This document shows, in pieces, positions 1 through 9,636 of a stretch of 64,000 bases of DNA (position 1 is its first letter; each line of letters starts with the position of its first letter). Source of the stretch: Candidatus Nitrosocosmicus oleophilus (GTDB lineage: Archaea > Thermoproteota > Nitrososphaeria > Nitrososphaerales > Nitrososphaeraceae); contig NZ_CP012850.1 in the NCBI RefSeq assembly GCF_000802205.1, positions 1,364,001 to 1,428,000 of the forward strand. The letters run 5' to 3'. The position numbers and the translations under genes are program-made. A model generated the notes under the pieces. The model was given only the letters and a program-made list of their open reading frames with translations. It had not been told where the DNA came from and ran no database searches.

Positions 1-174
1 TTGATGGTGGGAGTTCGTTCTTTAATATAATAAATATATTTTTCAGATTATAAAAAACCATCATATTTGGATATAATAGTATTGTACAACTTTGTAAAAA
101 GGTGTAATTTACCTCTTGAGTATAGATATTAGTAAAAATCAAGACTTAATTGTCAATAATACTTTGGATTATCA

Positions 175-489
175 ATGGTTTGTGAAGATCATGAGGTAGT
201 TGCAGAATTTAATATAGTCCAATTAGGAAAACATTATTCAAGTGATCAATTACCTCCAAGCATGAGAGACGAACTAGCCATTGCTACCTATGCTATTAAA
301 AAAGTTAAAGGAATCAATGTTTTGGGAACGGGCATGAGCATTCATATGAAAGCCAAATCAATTCAAGATATTTTAAAAGCAATAGAGTATACCCATCTAT
401 CTCTTATGGATATAGGAATATCACGAATAATTTCATCAATACATATAGACGAAAGATATGATAAATCACAAGCGGTAGAAGAGAGATAG
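175..489 (+). CDS. MTH1187/YkoF-type thiamine-binding protein (DUF77)
   Basis: A 104-residue cytosolic protein. VVAEFNIVQLGK near the N-terminus begins a first beta strand, and the segment ending RIISSIHIDERYDK matches the conserved end of the MTH1187/YqgV family (usually about 100 residues), a ferredoxin-like fold that forms tetramers. Some members bind thiamine or its precursors, so a role in vitamin B1 supply or salvage is the family expectation; nothing here shows the ligand. The ATG start puts the first strand at residues 8-16, as in relatives. It stands alone, with no gene upstream in the window and more than 400 bp of non-coding sequence downstream. Confidence 0.75.
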   Translation: MVCEDHEVVAEFNIVQLGKHYSSDQLPPSMRDELAIATYAIKKVKGINVLGTGMSIHMKAKSIQDILKAIEYTHLSLMDIGISRIISSIHIDERYDKSQAVEER

Positions 490-924
490 TTGATTCAGTA
501 TAAGAAAAGTTACAAATTATACAACATAAGACTATAGTGCTGTCGATAGAAAGGTCTCCATTATCTTGGAGCGTATAGTGGGCGAATTGATAAATTATCC
601 CATACCAACATTCTCTGATTGTTCATATCCTAATTTCTGACTGCTGCTAGATGAATCCTATCAAAGCGTGAGAGTGAAGAGTAGTAGAAATAAAAGAATG
701 ATAGTTTGAATTATAGTTTTAATTTATTGTGATTTGCAATTTCCTATTACTTTAATATGCTTACTAAACTTATCCGCATCTCTCCATCCAGACTTAATCA
801 TAAGGCGATCCGAGATGGTGGTTTCAAAATATATCTGACTTTATTTTATTCAAAAGGAAGATTCCATTGATTTTATGATAATCGCAAGGTAAGTAGTATA
901 AGGCATTAATGTGTATTTTATATA
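490..924. other. intergenic region, nothing recognised
   Basis: No open frame with coding character, no tRNA-like cloverleaf and no copy of the dispersed repeat family. A TATA-like TTTTATATAATG lies directly against the next start codon at 925. Confidence 0.4.
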
Positions 925-1816
925 ATGACTTTAACATCTGTTATTAATATAAAAAGTATATGTATCTGCGCTTTTTTAGCAATTTCGGTGGTATCCGTTC
1001 TTAGTTTTGGAAGTAATACTAAGGATAATTTGATTTCCATATATGCACAAGAGGTTACTTCTAATGTTACTACAAATTATTCTAATATTCCTTCGGCAGA
1101 ATCTGTCCATACAACTGAGATATTGAAACTACCTGCTAACGTAGACACCTTTGTAATGCTAATTGTAAACGAGGCACATGAAAGTTGGAAAGAGGAACAA
1201 CATAAATTAATTACAGATAAGAACGCATATTTTATTCCGACAAATCTTGTTATCTACGAAGGTACAAAGTTAATATTCTTGGATGCCGATGCACCTTGGG
1301 ATACATCTCATCCACATGATTTAGAATTAGTCAATGTTAATAATAGAGAAAATAGCGGTGCTTCATCATTTTCAACTGGTACCTTAGATTATACAAATAC
1401 TTCAGAACCTTTTACACTTCCTGTTGGGAATTATTCAATAACTGATAAGGACTATGAAATAAAAGGAGGAACAATTAACGTGCTTGAAAACAATCAAGGA
1501 AATAGTAATATCAGTGGGAACAACAAACTAATTGTTGGAGGATTTTATACTCCTACAAATCAAGTCAAAGACACAAAGGACAATGATGGTAACTCTCATC
1601 CTGGTTCTTTAGCATATTATAGACAAGCGTTTAATGAAAATGGAATTGAAATATTAAGCGAATATAACTTATTCTAAATGTGATTATTGTCCGGAAGGAT
1701 ATTGGCCTGATAACAAAAGCGGAAATCATACTTTAATCATGTTTAGTTCTGAACGACCACTGGAGCAGACTTTAGAAATCTTAAAAACTTTTGTAAAAGA
1801 GAATGTGTACATATAA
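925..1816 (+). pseudogene. exported cupredoxin-like protein, frameshifted near its 3-prime end
   Basis: The first reading frame (925-1677) gives 250 residues: a signal peptide at about residues 10-42, then a beta-rich domain with histidines H85, H93, H129 and H131 and the sheet pattern of a cupredoxin. A second domain starts near residue 200 (KLIVGGFYTP). It stops abruptly at ILSEYNLF. One base later, the +1 frame continues directly from 1673 with SKCDYCPEGYWPDNKSG and runs to TAA at 1814-1816. An upstream stop in that second frame places the shift at about 1650-1673. The intact paralogue at 19604-20422 has the same two-domain layout and length. The canonical Cys and Met copper ligands are not obvious, so copper binding is uncertain. 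This is either a recent pseudogene, a programmed shift (no slippery site seen), or a base-calling error. Confidence 0.7.
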
Positions 1817-2217
1817 TCATATTTCTATCATGTATTGAGACACAATGGCAAATGTATATCGACATATTCGTCGTCATGGGTAAATGACAGCCATTAGAAT
1901 CCACCTTTAAGGACCGATATCGTTCTGAAGCCTACCGGGCCCCATGTAATCTTTTCTCTTATTAGCAAAGGATCAATATGTTTCCTTGAAATAAGATTTT
2001 ATTTAATTAATAGTTCCCATGTACCTCATGGACTCGAACCCCACTGAATCTAGAATGGGTTGTTGACATTTTGTTATAATTGACTAATTTAATACTTTTT
2101 ATTAATACAGAATAAATATCATGCAGCTATGTAAAACTCAACTGTAAAGATTATCAATCAATACCTATTAAAGAACAAACAAATGAATTTATTATCATTT
2201 GGAGAAATCCTTACCCT
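1817..2217. other. intergenic region with a possible degenerate repeat remnant
   Basis: Around 2015-2050 the sequence CATGTACCTCATGGACTC followed by GAACCCCACTGAATC vaguely recalls the dispersed repeat family (CATG..CTCATG, then CGAACCC). It is too diverged to call. No gene seen. Confidence 0.25.
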
Positions 2218-2658
2218 GTGTCTGAAGAGATCTCTAAAATAATGGTCGGTATAGATGGGTCTGAAGCTTCAATCAAAGCCGTAAGAAAGGTTTTAGACAT
2301 GGCAAAAAAATACAGCGCAGAAGTTATTGCAATTCATATTTCATTGATTCCATATTATTTAAGACGGTTGCCTCAAAGTGGATGGGAAGAACTACGCGCT
2401 TATGATGATGAGCAGATGAAAATATGGTTAAAGAATATTATGATAGAGGCCAATGAAAAGAATATTCATTTTAAGGCATTGGTAAAAGAGACTACATCAT
2501 CAATTGTGAATGAAATTATTAGAAGTGCCGATGCAGAAAATATTGACTTGATTGTTTTAGGTAGTACTGGTAAGTCAAGGCTTGATAGAATGTTGGTCGG
2601 TAGCGTAGCCCAAGGCGTGATGACCAATGCAAAGTGTTCTGTTTTAGTAGTAAGATAA
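2218..2658 (+). CDS. universal stress protein, UspA family
   Basis: A 146-residue single-domain Usp with a GTG start. The N-terminal KIMVGIDGSEAS is the usual first strand and Walker-like loop with its Asp. The C-terminal GSTGKSRLDRMLVGSVAQG matches the G-x2-G-x9-G-(S/T) ATP-binding signature, so this is predicted to be an ATP-binding Usp. The length fits the family. It is a monocistronic cytosolic protein with about 280 bp of non-coding DNA on its 3-prime side. Usp proteins act in stress survival; the specific signal is unknown here. Confidence 0.9.
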   Translation: MSEEISKIMVGIDGSEASIKAVRKVLDMAKKYSAEVIAIHISLIPYYLRRLPQSGWEELRAYDDEQMKIWLKNIMIEANEKNIHFKALVKETTSSIVNEIIRSADAENIDLIVLGSTGKSRLDRMLVGSVAQGVMTNAKCSVLVVR

Positions 2659-2938
2659 TTTCAAGTCCAACTGGAATTAAAAAAAAATAAACGCTTCTAA
2701 TAAAAGATCAAATAGTTTTAGGAACTTGATTTGTTGTATTTTTTATCTACAGGTTCTATGTGTCTAGCACTAGCATCTACCGTTCTCTTTCTATCAATAA
2801 AATTATTTCATCATAGATAAATTCATATGACATTTTCTAAATTATTAAGAAAAGATGACCTTAATTTGTCTACATTATGCTAGGGACATCCCAACTGACA
2901 TAAAAATAAAAGTAAATAATTCCTTATTCGTAAATAAT

Positions 2939-3842
2939 TTAAGATCCCAGTATTAGACTCATTATATTTTCGAGGCTATTGCCTATTCTGCCTGGAATTA
3001 GAGAGGTCCAAATTATTTTTTGACCTTTGTCTGTAAATATATCTTCCCAAAATTTTGGGTCTTGAGAATTTGAATGAATAAAAATCCCATAATTACTATT
3101 TGTAGTTGAAAGATAACTTCTCATCTGGTGTAAATTGGGTGTTAGGTTTTTTGGCGAATAATAACTATTTTTTGCGTCCAAGACAAAACAAGTTCCATCA
3201 TTTTTCTCTATTACGATATCCGGATTATCTTCGAGAAATTTGTCTTTGTATTTCCAAGGCGTCGCATAGGTAGCCTGATAAGTTATCCTTAGAGTTATCC
3301 AATGTGATAAATGTCACTAAGCCTTTTGATGCTCTAATCTGTTTTAATTTGACATTTTTTTTCTTTGAAATTTCATAAAGGATCTTGGTGAATACCCAAC
3401 ATTCATACAAGTCATTGGTATTATCTAGATTCATAAAGTGATAATATAGTACATCTTTTGCTATCTCTTTTTCATTATACGTTAGCCAAATAAAATATTT
3501 CCAATAATAAAATAGTTTTATTATGTTTGCAAACTTTTTAGGTATTTTTTGGTTATAGAGTCTAGTTAGAGTAAGTTGCAATAATTCATTTAACTTATAG
3601 GTCGATTCAATCGCACTGGGAACGATTTGTTCTATTATTCTAGTTGCAAGGATTTTTGATACATACATCTGTATAGTCATTAATTCGTGAATTGTAAGAT
3701 TGAGTCGGTTGGACTCAACTAGTCCCTCCAATTTGATATATTTAGTGCAGTAAAAAACGATAGACAATAATATGATGACGAAAAATATTCTCGGGAGTAT
3801 TGAAATTCTTATGTATTTCAGAACAGATAATACTATGGTCAC
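2939..3842 (-). pseudogene. PD-(D/E)XK nuclease (DUF524/McrC-like), broken by a frameshift
   Basis: Two minus-strand frames join into one protein. The upstream frame (3842-3225) is helical and includes YECWVFTKILYEI, typical of the region before the nuclease core in DUF524/PDDEXK_7 proteins; it ends out of frame at QRQISRR. Shifting frame near 3260-3285 gives ITYQATYATPWKYKDKF, then NPDIVIEKNDG and FVLDAKNSYYS. PDIVI...LDAK is a complete PD-(D/E)XK catalytic motif. The rest (to 2939) contains NLHQMRSYL, another family hallmark. The N-terminus begins inside a helix with an in-frame stop just upstream, so the 5-prime end also looks truncated. Relatives act in type IV-like or McrBC-like restriction, but no partner GTPase or methylase gene lies nearby. 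Probably an inactivated defence gene. Confidence 0.65.
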
Positions 3843-3947
3843 CTATTCTTTGTCGCATAGTAATTGTTTTTCTGATGATCAATAGGTCTACTTAAAGCAA
3901 TACTCACAGATTGTCATATTATTTTTTATTAAAATAGTGATAAAATC

Positions 3948-4002
3948 GAGTCAAATTTGTTTCACATACCACCGAACCAGATACTAATGATAGTAACGAT
4001 AT
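3948..4002 (+). repeat. modular dispersed repeat R1 (A'-C)
   Basis: TCAAATTTGTTTCACATACC, the junction CACCGAAC, then module C (ACTAATGATAGTAACGATAT). There is no middle hairpin module. It lies between two minus-strand genes yet reads on the + strand like every other copy. Confidence 0.85.
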
Positions 4003-4011
4003 ACTATGTAC

Positions 4012-4146
4012 TCAGTTTAGTTTCTCTTCCAACCAGTTATCATAGATCCAATTTCCAGATAAGTTTCTTAAAATTCTTTGAGATTTGAGGTTTACAAGAG
4101 TTATTTTATATTGAACGTACCCATCGGCAGTCATTTGATTCAACAT
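4012..4146 (-). pseudogene. short coding-like remnant
   Basis: A 44-codon minus-strand frame from ATG at 4146 to TGA at 4012 reads MLNQMTADGYVQYKIT and ends with NWIYDNWLEEKLN. The open frame continues upstream of the ATG to about 4180 with coding-like composition but no start. It looks like the 3-prime end of a lost gene rather than a complete one; family unknown. It directly abuts repeat R1. Confidence 0.35.
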
Positions 4147-4191
4147 ATTAGTCAAACTGGATGAATTGCAAAGTGTGATTGGAATCCAACA

Positions 4192-4947
4192 TTATTTTAC
4201 TATTAGGTTATAAATTGACTGAGTTGCAAAGTTCATGTTACTAGCAACGGTTAGATCTCCAGCTTGACCTCCGAATTTTATCTCGTGTTTGCCGGCGCTC
4301 AATGGATTAATAAAAATCCAGTAACCTTCCGCAATGGAAGAAGTCGTTTGAGGACTAACTCCCATTATGTTATTCGCAGGCAACGTAATGTTGTATAATT
4401 GAGACTGAGCTCTGTAGTCTGCTAAATTTTCCATCTTTTTTCCATCAATTGTAAGATCCGTGCTGATTGCTCTATCGATATTTGCCTTCGCACAGGTTTT
4501 AAGCTCCTCTTCAGTCTTTCCATCGCCACCTGCGATAGAGCATTCAGTGTTTAAAAGAGGGAAGAATAAAGACGTATTTGACGGAATCGTACACTCTCTT
4601 GTTATTGACCCGCCAAATGTACCTACCAAAAACCACACAGAGCCGACTTGTTTCACTGCACATTTTGCCCCTGTTTCATCATACAACGGGTTTTCATCTT
4701 GCGGGATTGAATACACCCATTGCCACCATTTAGAGGCCCATTCGCCATAAGATGATCCTTGCGGATTTGTATCCGGTGCTGCTATTTGTTCAACTAACTG
4801 GGCGGATACCATCGGGTAGCAACTACAGACTATTATAGAACCTATGAGGATTAAACTGATTTTTGGAGAAGAGATAATTTTCATAATCGATATCTTTATT
4901 ACAATATGAACATAAAGTATTTTTGTGTTTTGCCCAACCAAACGCAA
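4192..4947 (-). CDS. secreted protein of unknown function (WASKWWQW family)
   Basis: The open frame is 251 residues, but the likely start is the internal ATG at 4884 (MKIISSPKISLILIG), which begins a clean signal peptide ending at VSAQ. The mature protein opens with GEWASKWWQWVYSIP and has VWFLVGTFGGSITRECTIP; these aromatic and Cys-containing segments recur in exported proteins of Nitrososphaeria and some bacteria whose function is unknown. Four cysteines in the mature part could form disulfides. The C-terminal half (GYWIFINPLSAGKHEIKFGG) is beta-rich, like a carbohydrate-binding or Ig-like fold, but this is only an impression. It stands alone between R1 and a divergent membrane-protein gene. 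Confidence 0.7.
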   Translation of the reverse strand: MRLVGQNTKILYVHIVIKISIMKIISSPKISLILIGSIIVCSCYPMVSAQLVEQIAAPDTNPQGSSYGEWASKWWQWVYSIPQDENPLYDETGAKCAVKQVGSVWFLVGTFGGSITRECTIPSNTSLFFPLLNTECSIAGGDGKTEEELKTCAKANIDRAISTDLTIDGKKMENLADYRAQSQLYNITLPANNIMGVSPQTTSSIAEGYWIFINPLSAGKHEIKFGGQAGDLTVASNMNFATQSIYNLIVK

Positions 4948-5030
4948 AGGACAGAATTTGGATTTGAGTCATCACCCATTTTCAAACAGAAATAAATCTA
5001 GAGGATCATATAGGAGTTAGAGACTTACCT

Positions 5031-6374
5031 ATGATGCTAGTGCTATCTTATCTTAAAGAGAAAATTTATGTTCTTTTTGTCGTCATGGTTTTAGCAATGA
5101 TCCTGGATCTCTTTTTTGGGAGGATTTCTGAATTAGTAGGAAAACAGTATTATTTTAGCTGGGGAATCATGTTTTTTCTTTTTATTTCGATATTAGCCAT
5201 AGCCGGGCAGTATCTTATCCTGCAATTTGTAAAAAAAAATATCTCAACATTAGAACAAACAAAGGTATTGCGATTCAAGAGAATTCATACTCTGGTAACG
5301 ATTGTACAGATTTTTTTGACTACTGTTTTCATCTTCCTTACTTTTCAGTTAATATATTATAATCACTACAATACAATACTTATTATCATTACTGTTACCA
5401 CTGGATATGCAATGGCCATTGCAATATTCGGATTTGTTGCCTTTAGTTTATTTCTTTGGTATAATCAGTATAGAAATAACATCATTGTATTACTTTATGC
5501 AGTAGCGATTTCCATAATTTGTGTAAATTCGATATCATCCGTCATCTATTTAGATAAGGCATTGCTTGAAAGACCTCCAGAAATTTGGAATAGGTCGTAT
5601 AATAATTTTGAACAGTTCGTTCCGGGCTCCATAAATTACTACCTGAATAATTTCTACACCTATTCATTGATATTGTCTTTCGTATCGATCTGGATAAGCA
5701 CTTTTTATATGTTACGTCATTTTATGGATAGAATTGGCAGAACTAAGTTTTTAATACTAATAACCGTACCATTAATTTATTTCTTGAGTCAATTTTTTAC
5801 TTTGTCTTTCAATTTTATCAAGCCAATGATCTTATCTGATCCTTTTTTTTATAGTATTCTTTTTACTCAAATATTCACGGTTAGTAAATTGATTGGAGGG
5901 ATTTTATTTGGAATTGCGTTCTGGACAATCATAAAAACTATTCCCAAGTCTTATTCTATAAGAAATTATTTGATAATTTCAGCCTTCGGTATGACTTTTA
6001 TTTTTGTTATAGGAGAAACTTCGATCATCCAGGCACCATATCCGCCTTTTGGAATTGCTACTATTTCATTTGTCGGTTTGACAAGTTATCTTGTTTTCAT
6101 TGGGATATATTTTTCGGCCATTTCTATAACTTTCGATACACAATTGAGAGAGGAGATAAGAAAACACATTGAGGGACAATTCTCATTGTTGGATAGCATT
6201 GGGACAGCTAAAAGAAACCTAGAAATTCAAAAAACAACCTTGAAAGTCGTAGAAAAACAAGCTAAATTGTTAGAAGAAGAAGTAGGGCTCAAAGTAACGG
6301 ATAATGAATTATCGGAATATATGGAAGAAGTTATGAAAGAACTTAAACAATATAAGGCAAGCCAAAAGGGTTGA
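5031..6374 (+). CDS. polytopic membrane protein, unknown function, with C-terminal coiled coil
   Basis: 447 residues with about ten hydrophobic helices spread over residues 8-370, followed by a charged, Lys/Glu-rich helical tail (about 375-447) that should form a cytoplasmic coiled coil. No transporter, kinase or enzyme motif is visible. The layout (membrane sensor-like module plus coiled coil without a known output domain) is seen in uncharacterised thaumarchaeal proteins, so a sensory or scaffold role is possible but not shown. Divergently transcribed from the secreted-protein gene at 4192-4884, sharing a promoter region of about 140 bp. Confidence 0.65.
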   Translation: MMLVLSYLKEKIYVLFVVMVLAMILDLFFGRISELVGKQYYFSWGIMFFLFISILAIAGQYLILQFVKKNISTLEQTKVLRFKRIHTLVTIVQIFLTTVFIFLTFQLIYYNHYNTILIIITVTTGYAMAIAIFGFVAFSLFLWYNQYRNNIIVLLYAVAISIICVNSISSVIYLDKALLERPPEIWNRSYNNFEQFVPGSINYYLNNFYTYSLILSFVSIWISTFYMLRHFMDRIGRTKFLILITVPLIYFLSQFFTLSFNFIKPMILSDPFFYSILFTQIFTVSKLIGGILFGIAFWTIIKTIPKSYSIRNYLIISAFGMTFIFVIGETSIIQAPYPPFGIATISFVGLTSYLVFIGIYFSAISITFDTQLREEIRKHIEGQFSLLDSIGTAKRNLEIQKTTLKVVEKQAKLLEEEVGLKVTDNELSEYMEEVMKELKQYKASQKG

Positions 6375-7100
6375 TACCTCAAATACAATTGTAGAGTTTT
6401 GTCGAGTTGATTTTCCTTGAGCGATGACTCTTATAGCCATTTCAAATTATTGACCCTGGGTAATTTAGGTGTAGGGTCACTTGATCTTTATCAGACTAAT
6501 ATTATGTATTGCTTGTACTTGAAACTATAAAAAGAAAAACAAACGATTTTGCCAATCACTCTTATACATCCGAGAACATGGCAATTTCTTGGTTAAGGAC
6601 TTGGATTTATACGAAAGTACCTAAACATTTGGTAATACAATGCGAAACGACTAATACCTTCTGCGCGTGTTACGGTTAAAATCAGTTTTATTTCATTAAT
6701 TTGAACGTGGATTAACGGTTTATAATTCTGTTGTAGGACTCACAATTTATTTTTTTATGTTCATGTTTCTAAATTAATGAAATATTCTATAAACCCATAT
6801 GGATATCCTCATGATTTCCAACGAACTAGATACCAATGTTAGCAACGATATCCTAGAACTTTTTCATCTCCGTCCACCATTCCATTTAGGGAATTTAGGA
6901 TACTAGTCGTTAGAATCCGTTCATCTCGTGGACTTAATTCTTCCATGTATTAATTTAGAAAATCATAAATTAGATAAGGCTTGCGCTAGGTTGAGTTTGA
7001 AAAATCTGAAAACTCCCACCTACGAGTATTGTCTAGGTCTATATTGGAGCATTACAAGGCTTTTTATGATTTCATTAGATCATAATTCATAGAAATTAGA
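6375..7100. other. long intergenic region carrying repeat R2
   Basis: 725 bp without a supported gene. Repeat R2 lies at 6794-6851. A weak echo of the middle module may lie at 6930-6950 (TCTCGTGGACTTAATTC). Confidence 0.4.
6794..6851 (+). repeat. modular dispersed repeat R2 (A-C)
   Basis: Starts CCCATATGGATATCCTCATG, continues GATTTCCAACGAAC and ends with module C (ACCAATGTTAGCAACGATAT). It lies between two + strand genes. Confidence 0.85.
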
Positions 7101-8045
7101 TTGGATAGACTGGCTGCAATACTATCGGATTTTGATGGAACTCTATGTCCTACCTCTGGTATAAAATACAATGACAATAGTTCCGATTTTATTCCACGCT
7201 CAATTGAAGAAATACTCTGTGAGATTTCTTTAACTATCCCAATAGGCATTATAACAAGTAAAGACTTTGATTTCATTTATCCAAAAACTAGAAAATTTGC
7301 AAAAATATTGTCTTGTATTTTAGGATTAGAAACCTTTGTTTTGAATGATAAAGAACGAACCAATTATAATGAAAATATTCTAAATGAAAATAATAAAGTA
7401 TCTACGGAAGATATCGCTATTAAAGATAGGATTTCACTTTTTGACCATGAAATGCTATCAATCAATTCTCATATGTTAAATGAAATTACCGCCTATCTTG
7501 AAAATAACTATCACACGATGAATGTTGAAAAGAAGTTTCTAAAGGGTGAAGAAAATCTCCTAGGCGGAATTACGGTGGATTGGAGACATAATTCTAATTG
7601 GATGGTCAATAAAGAGAAATATAAAGAGATTGTCAAAGAATCAGTATATAATATATTAAATAGGACTCAACAAAAAGAGGAAGGCAATAGATCCAAAGAA
7701 AAATCAAGTTCTCTTACTCAACATCTTTTTATCCAAGAATATTCTACTCATCCTTTCATTGATGTTTATGTTACCAAATTAAACAAGGGCAGTGCATTTG
7801 ACTCCGTTGTTTCCAAACTATATGAAATATTAAATATCAAGGGCAAAATAATATACCTGGGTGATTCTGAAAACGATAACCCTGCATTTAAAAAAGCGAA
7901 TATTTCAATTGGAGTGAATTCAGACAATAGACTAAACCCTACCTTGGATTGCACCTATTCTATAAAGTTTGAGAATTTATCTATTTTCTTAAGAAGACTG
8001 GTTGATAATGACTTTGATTTCTCGGAATCATTGTTAAATTTTTGA
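7101..8045 (+). CDS. HAD-superfamily sugar-phosphatase-like hydrolase (Cof/IIB type)
   Basis: 314 residues from a TTG start; the TTG is favoured because motif I then sits at residues 9-15. Motif I is SDFDGTL (D10 nucleophile, D12 acid/base), motif II IITSK near residue 53, motif III NKGSA (Lys) near 230, and motif IV LGDSENDNPAF near 253, all in family order. The large insert between motifs II and III is the type-IIB cap, as in trehalose-phosphate and mannosyl-3-phosphoglycerate phosphatases. Substrate cannot be told from sequence; osmolyte or sugar phosphates are plausible. Predicted cytosolic. The fluC-DUF190 pair follows after about 50 bp on the same strand and may be cotranscribed. Confidence 0.85.
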   Translation: MDRLAAILSDFDGTLCPTSGIKYNDNSSDFIPRSIEEILCEISLTIPIGIITSKDFDFIYPKTRKFAKILSCILGLETFVLNDKERTNYNENILNENNKVSTEDIAIKDRISLFDHEMLSINSHMLNEITAYLENNYHTMNVEKKFLKGEENLLGGITVDWRHNSNWMVNKEKYKEIVKESVYNILNRTQQKEEGNRSKEKSSSLTQHLFIQEYSTHPFIDVYVTKLNKGSAFDSVVSKLYEILNIKGKIIYLGDSENDNPAFKKANISIGVNSDNRLNPTLDCTYSIKFENLSIFLRRLVDNDFDFSESLLNF

Positions 8046-8095
8046 ATGTCAGAGATGAGAAAAGGTAAAGTATGATATGAAAACTATTAACAATC

Positions 8096-8473
8096 GTGAA
8101 AGGGATAGAGTTTGTTTTATTGGCAGCCGGAGCAATTCTAGGTGCTTATATTAGATACAAAATTACGTCCTTTCCATTAATACTAGGAATAATAGGTTCA
8201 AATGTATTGATTGTAAATATCGTGGGTAGTTTTATCCTGGGTATTTTCTCTGTTTTATTGGTTAACTGGAACCTAGATCAACGATATTCTTTTCTAATCG
8301 CTATTGGATTCTGTGGTTCTCTCACTACTATGTCTTCATTTGCCTTAGAAAATATTGTAATGATAGAAAATAAACAAATTCTAAATATGATGATTAATAC
8401 AATAGCCAATGTGGGCTTATCCTTTTTGGCATTATATGGTGGCAGAATCTTAATAATTCAATTATTACAATAA
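8096..8473 (+). CDS. crcB: fluoride-specific channel FluC/CrcB
   Basis: 125 residues, four transmembrane helices and a GTG start, the normal size of a FluC monomer. Diagnostic segments are GAYIRY in helix 1, NIVGSFILGIF in helix 2 and GFCGSLTTMSSFA in helix 3, which carries the sodium-site and phenylalanine-box residues. FluC works as a dual-topology dimer that lets toxic fluoride leave the cell. It is followed after 13 bp by a DUF190 gene, a usual neighbour. I see no crcB fluoride riboswitch in the 50 bp upstream. Confidence 0.92.
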   Translation: MKGIEFVLLAAGAILGAYIRYKITSFPLILGIIGSNVLIVNIVGSFILGIFSVLLVNWNLDQRYSFLIAIGFCGSLTTMSSFALENIVMIENKQILNMMINTIANVGLSFLALYGGRILIIQLLQ

Positions 8474-8486
8474 TAATTTTAGAATA

Positions 8487-8801
8487 ATGACTCTGAAACA
8501 AATGATCTGCTTAAACATCCGCATAAAGAAAAATGACAATGTAAATGGAAAAAGACTGGAGAAAACTATTATTGAATTTTTGATGAAGGCGAACGTTTTA
8601 GGGGCTATAGTATGGCTAGGTGTTGACGGATTTGGAAGAAGAGGCAAGTCAACAGTTCATTTGGAGGGTTTAATGATAAATCAACCTATGATGATAGAAA
8701 CAATAGATGAGGAAGAAAAGATACAACCATTGTTATTACCTTTAAAACAATTGATAGGTGATAACGGCTTTATTACTATTCATAGAGTACAGGTAGTCTA
8801 A
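8487..8801 (+). CDS. DUF190 family protein, PII-like partner of FluC
   Basis: 104 residues with a ferredoxin-like, PII-related pattern: LNIRIKKND (strand 1), KRLEKTIIEFLMKANVLGA (helix 1), then GVDGFG. This matches DUF190, which very often lies next to crcB. Its molecular role is unknown; by analogy to PII it may gate or regulate the channel. Same operon as crcB with a 13-bp gap. It ends just before repeat R3. Confidence 0.85.
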   Translation: MTLKQMICLNIRIKKNDNVNGKRLEKTIIEFLMKANVLGAIVWLGVDGFGRRGKSTVHLEGLMINQPMMIETIDEEEKIQPLLLPLKQLIGDNGFITIHRVQVV

Positions 8802-8910
8802 TTGTTATTCTTAATGGTCAAAATTGAAGGCAAGCGCTAAACAAATAAACTAATGGATACTATTCAATTTGAAATTGCCTTCTATAATATATTATTTGGG
8901 TTAAAAAATA

Positions 8911-8978
8911 GGGTCAAATTTGTTTCACATACCACCGAACCTGCATAGTATACGGAACTTAATCCCACCGCAGCCATT
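8911..8978 (+). repeat. modular dispersed repeat R3 (A'-B)
   Basis: GTCAAATTTGTTTCACATAC, then CCACCGAAC, then a B-module variant (CTGCATAGTATACGGAACTTAATCCCACCG). Module C is missing or decayed after it. Confidence 0.85.
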
Positions 8979-9172
8979 ATGAATAGATTTTCAGTATGGA
9001 TGTTGAGATTATCTTCTTTCGTTTAATTTATAATTTCAGATCTTCTTTTCATGCAAATAGAATAGGCTATAAAATTAATGAAATAAAACATAAGGAATTG
9101 ATAATTGTTGTCAAAAAGAGCAGAAAAACTGTTTTTTATAGCTTAGTTGTCATCTCCTCCACTGTCATCTTC

Positions 9173-9480
9173 TTATAGTATCTCATCCGTTTCTTCTATC
9201 GACAAATTCTTACTAGTGTCATCATCTTGCCAGTCTATTGAGTCATATTTAGGATCATTATTTGGATCGCTTTGAGGTTCGACGAGACTAGTGGTAATTG
9301 TAATACGACGCTCGCGGTTACCATTATTATCATTATCGTTCGCTCCGGCTTGTTCTCCTGTTATTTGAATCGTATGCTGATCAAAATCATTGTCATTCCA
9401 TCAAATACTGAATTAATATCTTTCAGTATCATCTTCTGGAGTATCACTTGTAATCAGAATATCAAAACCTGCTTTGCCTC
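9173..9480 (-). pseudogene. decayed acidic-protein gene
   Basis: On the minus strand one frame reads GKAGFDILITSDTPEDDTER, stops (TAA, then TGA), and then continues in the same frame with NDNDFDQHTIQITGEQAG and SIDWQDDDTSKNLSIEETDE to TAA at 9173. The composition is strongly coding-like and acidic, so this is a gene with two in-frame stops rather than non-coding DNA. Family not recognised. It sits in the disordered stretch between crcB-DUF190 and IS copy 1. Confidence 0.45.
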
Positions 9481-9636
9481 AAGAGGGGATAGAGGAGGGT
9501 TGAGTTACACCAGAAGCCGAACCAAGGAAGCCGTGCTTAACACATTCCAATTTTCTTTATAGCAGTCGTATCATTTTATAGTCATAGTATTTTGCAGTTT
9601 TAATTTATCTAAATAAAAAATTTACAAGTCTATAAG

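Noticed and set aside
2015-2050. tRNA-like T-arm (CTCGAACCCCA)
   Set aside because: No acceptor, D-arm or anticodon stem could be paired around it; it more resembles a decayed repeat.
8046-8095. Fluoride riboswitch before crcB
   Set aside because: The 50-bp gap lacks the conserved GG.GA.GG and CC..ACCAAC-type core and is too short.
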